Positions 1-4,744 of a stretch of 6,528 nucleotides of DNA are shown here, piece by piece; within the stretch, counting starts at the first letter, position 1, and every line of letters starts with the position of its first letter. Both the position numbers and the translations under genes were made by a program. Source of the stretch: Candidatus Phaeomarinibacter sp. (GTDB lineage Bacteria > Pseudomonadota > Alphaproteobacteria > CGMCC-115125); NCBI GenBank assembly GCA_028279995.1, contig JANQMQ010000606.1:1-6528 (forward strand), written 5' to 3'. The notes beneath the pieces are model-generated. The model did no database searches. It saw only the letters and a list, made by a program, of their open reading frames with translations, and was not told the origin of the DNA.

Positions 1-238
1 CGACCCAGATCGCAAAAATCGTCGTCAGCCACAGAGCGACGATGGTGGCAGATGCCTGGGTTTCCAGAGAGGCCACGGTCAGGATCGCAATCAGCGGAAA
101 CAACAGCGGCAGCGTGCGGTGGTTGCGCATGATGCTGTTGAACATGGCAAGCTCGATCGCATCCCCATGGCTAGCCAGTTTGGCATCGCCGGAATGCAGC
201 TTGTCCAGTCTCAACGCTTCTGTGGGCCCGTTTCGCAC
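1..238 (-). CDS. N-terminal part of a membrane protein, possibly a sensor histidine kinase (cut by window edge)
   Basis: Reading the minus strand from a GTG at 236-238 gives 79 complete codons, open to the edge. The start is supported by a GAGGAG Shine-Dalgarno (plus-strand 245-250) six bases upstream and by an in-frame TAG a little further upstream. The product begins with about 40 polar residues (VRNGPTEALRLDKL..., ...MFNSIMRNHRTLPLLF) followed by a hydrophobic helix at about 43-58 and the start of a second at about 62-79, separated by only a few residues. A short cytoplasmic tail, a basic patch (RNHR) and a tight pair of N-terminal helices is a layout seen in many alphaproteobacterial sensor histidine kinases, but no catalytic domain is visible, so that function is a guess. 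It lies 152 nt downstream of the DUF3108 cluster on the same strand and could be read with it or from its own promoter. That a gene is here is fairly sure; its role is not. Confidence 0.7.
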   Translation of the reverse strand, partial: MRNGPTEALRLDKLHSGDAKLASHGDAIELAMFNSIMRNHRTLPLLFPLIAILTVASLETQASATIVALWLTTIFAIWV

Positions 239-254
239 ACCTGTCTCCTCGCCG

Positions 255-275
255 GCATGCGCCCCAAACGCATGC
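255..275. repeat. Perfect 7-bp inverted repeat in the leader of the left-edge gene
   Basis: GCATGCG at 255-261 and CGCATGC at 269-275 are perfect inverted copies around a 7-base spacer (CCCCAAA). On the minus strand the element ends about five bases before the Shine-Dalgarno of the gene starting at 238. It could be a DNA operator or an mRNA hairpin controlling translation. No known regulator site was recognised. Confidence 0.4.
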
Positions 276-306
276 ACGGACTAAGAAGTATGGTGGAAAC
301 ACGTAA

Positions 307-327
307 ATTGCGCGCTAACGGCGCAAT
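307..327 (-). terminator. Perfect 7-bp stem-loop between the last DUF3108 gene and the left-edge gene
   Basis: ATTGCGC (307-313) and GCGCAAT (321-327) pair perfectly around a 7-base loop. On the minus strand it lies 63 nt past the stop of the upstream DUF3108 gene and is followed by TTACGTGTTT, only a poor U-tract. It could be a weak terminator closing the DUF3108 unit or an operator for the next gene. The rest of the 152-bp gap (239-390) shows no convincing promoter. Confidence 0.3.
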
Positions 328-390
328 CGCGTGCAACCCGTCAGATTCTCGCGGATTTCGGACGTTTGTTACTTAGAATCTGGCGACATT

Positions 391-1344
391 TCACTTTTGC
401 GGCTGAAAACTGGCCTGGATCATGGGCTTGTTCCCCATGGTCACCGATGTCAGGTGCGCCATCGCCGTTCCCCACTGGCTTACGACTTTCATGCGCACGG
501 GGATGATGACATCGCCAGCCTTGTTGGGGCGCTCAAACTCTGCCATCCACAACTCCACGGGCGGTGAAGGATTGCGGGCCTGTTCGAGCTTCCACTCGCG
601 GGTCTGACCGGCAAGCGGCACGTATCTCAGGTTACACTTGAGCGCGTTCCCCGAGTAATAAGTGTCGTCTTCAGGGTTCAGTAGTTCGCTGCCCTTGCGG
701 GAGAAGGCCAGGTTGAAGACCCGGCGACCGTCGAACACTTTCACTTTTTCAGTACATGTCGTGTTGGCTGGGCGCAGGGCGGAGTAGAGGCTGGCCGTCA
801 GCGGGTCAACCGTGCCGTCTGCCAGCCCGGAGCGCAGAGCGGCTGCCTGGTTTGGCTCTAGTTCGGGTTCAGCCGTGACATCAAAGGTTCCGTCAGCTTC
901 GCGTGTCATTTCAAGTTCGCGGATGCCAAAGCGTGTATCCGAGAAATTGCGAAAGCTGATGGGGGTTGGGCCATTGCCTGAAAGGGATCCGACGGCGTGT
1001 GATTCAAATTTGGCGCGCAAGATGCTGTCTGCGACACCGGATGACTGACCGCTCGTCGAGATTTCATAGGTGTCTTCTGTCAGCGTAGCCTTGGCTTCAA
1101 GCGTCGCGAGGTGGAAACCGGCGCCGTAAAACTCATACACCATTGTAATGGGCTGAACCGTGTCTGCGGTTGATTGATCAGGAGACGTTTGCGGTAGGTC
1201 CGGAGTTGCGGCAGATGTGGGCATCGCCACTGCGAATGACAGGGCCACCAGCGCCGTTGCGCCTGATATTAGGCGTCCACGAACAGTTTTCGTGTTGGTG
1301 CTGTGCCGAAGTGGGTTTGTCGCGTTGTCGAGGTGCTGTGCCAT
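391..1344 (-). CDS. Exported DUF3108-family protein, third and most divergent of three tandem copies
   Basis: Predicted product of 317 residues. The reading frame is open further upstream, but the ATG at 1342-1344 (MAQHLDNATN) is chosen because GGGAG lies just before it and the extra 20 residues (MPCLCGAPFRR...) look non-coding. A polar N-region of about 24 residues is followed by a hydrophobic stretch (about 25-41) and a likely signal-peptidase site near PTSA|A (about 45), so it should be exported to the periplasm or outer membrane. The family signature remains in weakened form: VDPLTA (179-184), Cys197 followed by KVFDGRR (202-208), YYSG (229-232) then Cys237, VPLAG (242-246), VELWMAEF (263-270) and IPVRMKV (281-287). 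The upstream paralogues keep GYSGPA, PVAGY and VWLAP where this copy has drifted. The two cysteines match those of the neighbours and may form a disulfide. The family's biochemical role is unknown. It is the last gene of the cluster, 80 nt after the second copy. Family assignment is good; function is not assignable. Confidence 0.85.
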   Translation of the reverse strand: MAQHLDNATNPLRHSTNTKTVRGRLISGATALVALSFAVAMPTSAATPDLPQTSPDQSTADTVQPITMVYEFYGAGFHLATLEAKATLTEDTYEISTSGQSSGVADSILRAKFESHAVGSLSGNGPTPISFRNFSDTRFGIRELEMTREADGTFDVTAEPELEPNQAAALRSGLADGTVDPLTASLYSALRPANTTCTEKVKVFDGRRVFNLAFSRKGSELLNPEDDTYYSGNALKCNLRYVPLAGQTREWKLEQARNPSPPVELWMAEFERPNKAGDVIIPVRMKVVSQWGTAMAHLTSVTMGNKPMIQASFQPQK

Positions 1345-1370
1345 TGGCCTCTCCCGTACCAGTCGCCCGA

Positions 1371-1387
1371 AGCGCCGGAAGGGCGCT
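1371..1387 (-). repeat. Small GC-rich hairpin between DUF3108 copies 2 and 3
   Basis: AGCGCC (1371-1376) and GGCGCT (1382-1387) pair perfectly around a 5-base loop, in the 80-nt gap between the second and third DUF3108 genes and about 27 bases before the start at 1344. There is no U-tract, so it is unlikely to terminate. It could set mRNA stability or relative expression. Chance folding in GC-rich DNA is possible. Confidence 0.3.
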
Positions 1388-1424
1388 CCACAAAGACAGG
1401 GCACAAGGATGATGCCATGTCTTA

Positions 1425-2189
1425 CTAGTGTTCGCGAATAGCCGTGCTTCGGATCACCGCGCCACCATAGGGCGTTGGGGCAATTATGCGGACAGGGACC
1501 AGGAATCCCGCGGATTCCATTGGTGCCAGCCAGACTTCAACTTTCTGCGGATCTTCCTTCAGCTCGGTCATTGCCTTTGCACTATAGCCGGCAACCGGGG
1601 TCAGGCGCCCTTCACATTTATGCGCGGGGCCCGAATAGCCCTCGCTGGCCTCAATGTCGGTCTGGCCCTGGTAGTCCACCGAGATGTCAAACCGACGCCA
1701 GCCGTCAAAGACCGGCACGGTGTTGCTGCAAGGGGTTGCCGCATCAGCGGAAGTCAGCGCGAGAAGGGCGCTAACCGGATCCAGGGCTCCCTTCTTGTGA
1801 AAGTCTGACAGGGTGCCGGGTTTTTTCTGGGGCGGAGGCAGGGCAAGGACACTTGCCGGGCCGGTTTCGTTGAAGGTGATCTGCAGCTGGCTTGATTGGC
1901 CTGCTGCGGTGACATAGTCGGAGGTAAAAATCTGGGGCTTTAGGGACTTTTGTTCCTGGGCTCCGGCGGCAAACAGGGTCAGGGTCGCTTCCTCCGTGGC
2001 ACCAGCCACCTCCTCGGTGACAATCTCCGTTTCCAGCTGATACCGCTGGGGGTCCACGTCAGCGGCCAGCGACATGGTGCCGATCTTTGCACCACCCACA
2101 TAAACCACATAATCGATGGTCACCGCTGCCTGGGCGGTGTGTGCGAACAGTCCACCGGCGACCAGTGCTGATAGGGCAGTTAGACGCAT
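1425..2189 (-). CDS. Exported DUF3108-family protein, second of three tandem copies
   Basis: Predicted product of 254 residues. The ATG at 2187-2189 (MRLTALSALV) is preferred over an upstream in-frame ATG at 2246 because GGAAGG precedes it by about seven bases and a textbook signal peptide starts right there: MRLT, a hydrophobic core, then HTAQA|A with cleavage near residue 21. The mature protein opens with VTIDYVVYVGGAKIGTMSL, the beta-strand pattern with a 'GxxIG' turn typical of the DUF3108 N-terminus. Then come LDPVSALLAL (136-145), Cys154, PVFDGWRRFD (159-168), EGYSGPAHKC (183-192), TPVAGYSAK (197-205), VEVWLAP (217-223) and LVPVRI (230-235). Of the three copies this is the shortest and has the most conventional signal peptide. 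A conserved Cys154/Cys192 pair suggests a periplasmic disulfide. Role unknown. Copy 1 lies 115 nt upstream and copy 3 lies 80 nt downstream. Confidence 0.88.
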   Translation of the reverse strand: MRLTALSALVAGGLFAHTAQAAVTIDYVVYVGGAKIGTMSLAADVDPQRYQLETEIVTEEVAGATEEATLTLFAAGAQEQKSLKPQIFTSDYVTAAGQSSQLQITFNETGPASVLALPPPQKKPGTLSDFHKKGALDPVSALLALTSADAATPCSNTVPVFDGWRRFDISVDYQGQTDIEASEGYSGPAHKCEGRLTPVAGYSAKAMTELKEDPQKVEVWLAPMESAGFLVPVRIIAPTPYGGAVIRSTAIREH

Positions 2190-2224
2190 GGTTGGACCTT
2201 CCGATTGGGCGAATGCTTTGATGG

Positions 2225-2272
2225 TGCACGCAGCGTAGCGGTGCATTCAGACATAGCGCGATTGCGTGTCTG
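2225..2272. repeat. Two hairpins in the gap between DUF3108 copies 1 and 2
   Basis: The 115-bp gap holds two dyads. CAGACA (2248-2253) pairs with TGTCTG (2267-2272) and, after a 3-base bulge, continues as CGC (2257-2259) with GCG (2264-2266) around GATT. Next to it TGCAC (2225-2229) pairs with GTGCA (2241-2245). On the plus strand the first hairpin is followed by TTTTA, like a weak terminator facing antisense to the genes. On the minus strand both would lie in the intercistronic mRNA. Function is inference only. Confidence 0.3.
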
Positions 2273-2304
2273 TTTTACAGCCTGCCGTGCGACCGGGGGT
2301 GGCT

Positions 2305-3264
2305 TTACTGGCTGTTCAGGGCAGCGTGGCTTGGATTTGCCTTCGAAACGGTGAATCTGGTCGCCCGCGCCACCAGTGTTCCGATCGGGGTCGCCACTTC
2401 AATGCGCGCCGGCACCAGAGCGTCGGCTCCATCAACAGGTGCCAGCCACACGGTGATCGGCATCGGGTCCCGGCGCATCTCACGCATGGTCTTGCGCTTG
2501 TAGCCTGCAACAGGGCGCAGAATGGCGTTACAGCGGACTGCGGGTCCTGAATACCCCTTGCTTTGCTCAAGCGGGCTCATGCTGTCGAAGGACATGACGA
2601 AATCATAGCGGCGACGACCGTCATAGACCGGAATGGTCCGATCGCAGGCAGCGGCTGATGGTTCTGCCACAGGCACGATCACTGCCGACAGCGGGTCGAC
2701 CGAATTCTTGAGATGGCGTGCGGTGGCTTTGACGCGGCTGGAGTTGTCGTAGGCCGGCTCGGCTGCCACGAGCGGGAGACCCTCTGGGCCATAGGTCATG
2801 TCGACCTTCTGCTTGTCATCGTCGCTGGCACTGTAGGAATAGTACTTGGTGGTTTGCATCAGGCGCGTGCTGCGCGTGCCTTCGCTCTTCAGACTGAATA
2901 CCGTCTTGAAGATATCGTCCGTGATACCTTCGGTACGAATGGTGCTATTGGCGGAGTAGCTTTCCTTACCAAAAGCAGCTTGCATGGCGATGGACCCGAA
3001 CTTCAATCCGCCCAATCGCGCGTCCAGATGGATGTCGAGATTTGTGATGGGGCCGCTATTCGAAGGAGCGGAGACAAGTGGTGTCTCCGGTGCCGCGGCT
3101 GCCGGTGCGGCCATGGCGATGGCGGCAATTCCGAGGGTTGCAAATGCGGCAAGCACTGCGAGCAGATGCAGGGGGACACGACCGGTGCGGCGGGCTGCCG
3201 TGGCGTCCGACTGCGTCGCGGATTTCGGGGTCGACTGGTTGAAAACGGCTTCTGTGCTTGTCAT
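2305..3264 (-). CDS. Exported or membrane-anchored DUF3108-family protein, first of three tandem copies
   Basis: Predicted product of 319 residues. The start at 3262-3264 is backed by GGAGG (plus-strand 3271-3275), six bases upstream. About 30 polar, Ser/Thr/Ala-rich residues (MTSTEAVFNQST...) ending in RRTGR precede a hydrophobic helix (about 31-52) and an Ala-rich stretch (APAAAA|PE near 58). It may be a long signal peptide or an uncleaved anchor. The mature domain carries IHLDARLGGLKFGSI (78-92), SVDPLSAV (188-195), Cys207, IPVYDGRRRYDF (211-222), KGYSGPAVRC (236-245), RPVAGYKRKTM (250-260), TVWLAPVD (271-278) and LVPARIEV (283-290), a full DUF3108 signature with the Cys207/Cys245 pair. 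In Alphaproteobacteria a DUF3108 gene commonly sits beside rpmB, as I recall, so this copy is probably the ancestral one. Function is unknown; a structural or transport role in the envelope is possible but unproven. It is divergent from rpmB across a 263-bp region and leads the three-gene cluster. Confidence 0.88.
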   Translation of the reverse strand: MTSTEAVFNQSTPKSATQSDATAARRTGRVPLHLLAVLAAFATLGIAAIAMAAPAAAAPETPLVSAPSNSGPITNLDIHLDARLGGLKFGSIAMQAAFGKESYSANSTIRTEGITDDIFKTVFSLKSEGTRSTRLMQTTKYYSYSASDDDKQKVDMTYGPEGLPLVAAEPAYDNSSRVKATARHLKNSVDPLSAVIVPVAEPSAAACDRTIPVYDGRRRYDFVMSFDSMSPLEQSKGYSGPAVRCNAILRPVAGYKRKTMREMRRDPMPITVWLAPVDGADALVPARIEVATPIGTLVARATRFTVSKANPSHAALNSQ

Positions 3265-3283
3265 TTTGGCCCTCCGCCGCTTG

Positions 3284-3299
3284 CGGGCCTTGGGGCCCG
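3284..3299 (-). promoter_or_regulatory. Hairpin just upstream of the first DUF3108 gene's ribosome binding site
   Basis: CGGGCC (3284-3289) and GGCCCG (3294-3299) form a perfect 6-bp stem with a 4-base loop. On the minus strand it ends eight bases before the GGAGG of the gene starting at 3264. The GGCCC of this hairpin is also complementary to GGGCC in the GGAGGGCC ribosome binding region, so an alternative fold could mask that site. The switching idea is inference from base complementarity. Confidence 0.35.
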
Positions 3300-3312
3300 A
3301 ACGGCATTGTCT

Positions 3313-3367
3313 GGTTCACGGCTTTGGTGCCGGTATGACCCGCATTAGTGAATTTTGCGGGTGAACC
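3313..3367 (-). promoter_or_regulatory. Three-way-junction-like dyad in the leader of the DUF3108 cluster
   Basis: Three stems fit together with almost no unpaired bases. The outer stem pairs GGTTCA (3313-3318) with TGAACC (3362-3367). Directly inside it on one side, CGGC (3319-3322) pairs with GCCG (3329-3332) around a 6-base loop. After a 6-base linker (3333-3338), CCCGCA (3339-3344) pairs with TGCGGG (3356-3361) around an 11-base loop, abutting the outer stem. On the minus strand the element ends 48 nt before the start codon of the first DUF3108 gene and is followed by a hairpin next to the ribosome binding site. It lies upstream of the rpmB promoter, so it should not be in the rpmB mRNA. 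It matches no riboswitch or leader I recognise; a composite protein-binding operator is an alternative. Confidence 0.4.
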
Positions 3368-3417
3368 GTAGCTGAACGGCCAGCCACTCAATGGTGGTGG
3401 GCAGGTTGGCGCAGAAA

Positions 3418-3438
3418 TTGGCCCCGAATGGCGGCCAA
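3418..3438. repeat. 6-bp inverted repeat upstream of the rpmB promoter
   Basis: TTGGCC (3418-3423) and GGCCAA (3433-3438) are inverted copies with a 9-base spacer, ending 15 bases before the -35 of the rpmB promoter. It may be a regulator site for either divergent gene, or chance. No convincing minus-strand promoter hexamers for the DUF3108 cluster were found in 3368-3450. Confidence 0.25.
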
Positions 3439-3453
3439 ATCGGGCCTGCGGGC

Positions 3454-3483
3454 TTGACGCAAAGGGGCTTGCGGCCCTATACC
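3454..3483 (+). promoter_or_regulatory. Sigma70-type promoter of rpmB
   Basis: TTGACG (3454-3459, five of six matches to the -35 consensus) is followed after 18 bases by TATACC (3478-3483), or after 17 bases by CTATAC (3477-3482). Transcription would start around 3490 and give a short leader of about 38 nt. A strong housekeeping promoter is expected for a ribosomal protein gene. Confidence 0.65.
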
Positions 3484-3527
3484 CGCGCCTTCTTATCCGC
3501 TTTGAAACACGAATTCAGGAGGTGGGC

Positions 3528-3821
3528 ATGGCTCGCCGCTGCGAACTTACGGGCAAAGGTGTCATGACTGGCAATAATGTCAGCCACGCGGTCAACAAGA
3601 CCCGCCGCCGTTTTCTGCCGAATCTCTGCAATGTGACGCTATCCAGCGATGTCCTGGGTCGCTCTGTGAAGGTGCGCGCCAGCGCCGCTGCTCTCCGCTC
3701 AGTCGAGCACAAGGGGGGTCTTGATGCCTTCCTCGCTGCGTCCAAGGAAGAAAACCTGTCGCTGAACCTTCAGCGCATGCGTCGTGAAATCGTAAAGGCA
3801 CAGGCTGAAGCAGCGGCCTAA
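3528..3821 (+). CDS. rpmB: Large-subunit ribosomal protein bL28
   Basis: Product of 97 residues, the usual size of alphaproteobacterial bL28. It is a structural protein of the 50S subunit. The start is the ATG at 3528, giving the canonical N-terminus [20 protein letters not shown], rather than the GTG two codons earlier. AGGAGG (3517-3522) sits five bases upstream. Family hallmarks follow: [11 protein letters not shown] (25-35), the basic [19 protein letters not shown] segment in the middle, and an Ala/Gln-rich C-terminal helix ([14 protein letters not shown]). The CxxC pairs of zinc-binding bL28 forms are absent (only single cysteines at 5 and 36), so this is a zinc-independent type. It appears monocistronic, with a promoter at 3454-3483 and a terminator at 3854-3886. 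It is divergent from the DUF3108 cluster. Identification is near certain. Confidence 0.97.
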   Translation: MARRCELTGKGVMTGNNVSHAVNKTRRRFLPNLCNVTLSSDVLGRSVKVRASAAALRSVEHKGGLDAFLAASKEENLSLNLQRMRREIVKAQAEAAA

Positions 3822-3853
3822 CCGCACCACTCAGCCGTCGCAAATCTGATCTG

Positions 3854-3886
3854 GGGTCCGTTTCACCAAGGGAACGGGCCCTTTTT
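3854..3886 (+). terminator. Intrinsic terminator of rpmB
   Basis: GGGTCCGTTT (3854-3863) pairs with GAACGGGCCC (3872-3881) over ten base pairs, two of them G-U wobbles, around an 8-base loop. The T-run 3882-3886 follows at once. It lies 33 bases past the rpmB stop codon, a textbook rho-independent terminator. Confidence 0.85.
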
Positions 3887-3898
3887 CGTGGGTTTTGC

Positions 3899-3928
3899 GG
3901 ACCGAGGACGCCGGCGCGAGGCCGGTCC
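3899..3928. repeat. Inverted repeat just after the rpmB terminator
   Basis: GGACCG (3899-3904) and CGGTCC (3923-3928) form a perfect 6-bp stem enclosing a smaller GCC/GGC pairing. No T-run follows. It may be a backup structure after the rpmB terminator or an upstream element of the next gene. Confidence 0.25.
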
Positions 3929-3933
3929 GGGGT

Positions 3934-3962
3934 TTGGTTATCAAGCGGCGGGGCACTACATC
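3934..3962 (+). promoter_or_regulatory. Weak candidate promoter of the VUT-like gene
   Basis: TTGGTT (3934-3939) and TACATC (3957-3962) are spaced by 17 bases, 84 nt before the start codon at 4046. Each hexamer matches the sigma70 consensus at only three or four positions. A promoter is expected here because the preceding gene ends in a strong terminator, but the exact site is uncertain. Confidence 0.2.
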
Positions 3963-4045
3963 CTCACGTGGCGAAACCCGGTTGGCATGTCCGCTGCATC
4001 TCCTGCTTCACACGTAATCATGCGAGAGAAGCCAGGAGAGCAGGT

Positions 4046-4744
4046 ATGGTCATGGCAGAGGGCCGTTTTCACCAGTCGATGGACCAAAAACCAAGCGCAA
4101 TGGCGGAATTTGCACGCTTTCTGGGTTCCTTGATGATCCCAACCGTTCTGCTTCTGGCTGCGGCAGTGGCCGGCTTTCTGGATCGCGACACACCTGTGTC
4201 TCTGATTGGGTCTCTTGAGGCTATCGGATTGCAGTTTGATCCCGGGAGTTGGTTCACCCTGGGACATCTCTGGGTCTTCTCTCTATTTTTGTTGGTCAAC
4301 CTGATCGGACGCCGCCATGGCGCGTCCGTGACCTTTGCCTCCATCCTGGCGGCGGCCTGTATTCTTGCGGGTGTGTGGGCTTACGCCGTTCTTGGCGATG
4401 CCCATGTCGTGATGCCGGCCGACATGATTGCAGCGCTCAGTGAAAGGACCATGGTTCTGGCAGTTGCCCTGTCTGTCAGCGTGGGGCTGCTGGTGAACAC
4501 CATTGTGTTCGACCTGGTTCGCGGCCGGCCCTGGTGGAAGGCTCCGCTCCTGGCGCCGTTGTTCGGCGGTGCTGTCATGGTGGTGCTGTTTCACGCGCTC
4601 GCCGGTGGGGCGCTGGCCGGTGATTTTTCAGACCGGGCGGCAGCACATTTCGGGATTGTTGTGTTTGCGACGCTCTTTATGCTGGTGGTCTACCATGCCT
4701 TGCGCGCGATCATTCAGCCGCGTTCGGGCTATGGCGGCGCCTAG
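4046..4744 (+). CDS. Six-helix membrane protein resembling the VUT/YhhQ queuosine-precursor transporter family
   Basis: Predicted product of 232 residues. The ATG at 4046 is chosen because AGGAG (4034-4038) lies seven bases upstream; the open frame reaches back to 3968, but that part looks non-coding. Hydrophobic segments lie at about 26-45, 68-88, 95-117, 134-156, 166-187 and 201-224. Length and topology fit the VUT family. The stretch FDLVRGRPWWKAPLLAPLFGG (155-175) parallels the Trp-Trp-x-Ala-Pro loop before a conserved 'LFGN' helix in E. coli YhhQ as I remember it, and the second helix ends in a similar N-L-I-G-R-R turn. If correct, it would import preQ0/preQ1-type precursors for queuosine tRNA modification. 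The Asp that follows 'LFGN' in YhhQ is not found here (GGAVMVVLFHA), so substrate or function may differ. It follows the rpmB terminator and ends by overlapping the convergent gene. It is certainly a membrane protein; the family is tentative. Confidence 0.6.
   Translation: MVMAEGRFHQSMDQKPSAMAEFARFLGSLMIPTVLLLAAAVAGFLDRDTPVSLIGSLEAIGLQFDPGSWFTLGHLWVFSLFLLVNLIGRRHGASVTFASILAAACILAGVWAYAVLGDAHVVMPADMIAALSERTMVLAVALSVSVGLLVNTIVFDLVRGRPWWKAPLLAPLFGGAVMVVLFHALAGGALAGDFSDRAAAHFGIVVFATLFMLVVYHALRAIIQPRSGYGGA

Noticed and set aside
1345..1404. Upstream in-frame start for the third DUF3108 copy (MPCLCGAPFRR...)
   Set aside because: The extension lacks a good ribosome binding site, spans the hairpin at 1371-1387, and would put 44 residues before the signal helix; the ATG at 1344 has GGGAG in place.
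2190..2246. Upstream in-frame ATG for the second DUF3108 copy (MHRYAAC...)
   Set aside because: A standard signal peptide with its own Shine-Dalgarno begins at 2189; the extension would disrupt it.
2713..3348. Long plus-strand open frame of 211 codons opposite the first DUF3108 gene
   Set aside because: It is antisense to a gene with a clear family signature, its translation is Gly/Cys/Arg-rich without domain pattern, and no ribosome binding site or homology-like motif was seen.
3592..3843. Minus-strand open frames opposite rpmB
   Set aside because: They are shadows of the highly conserved rpmB reading frame, with no supporting start signals.
3968..4045. Extended N-terminus for the VUT-like gene starting at 3968
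   Set aside because: It has Cys/Arg/His-rich composition unlike the rest, and the AGGAG seven bases before 4046 fixes the later start.
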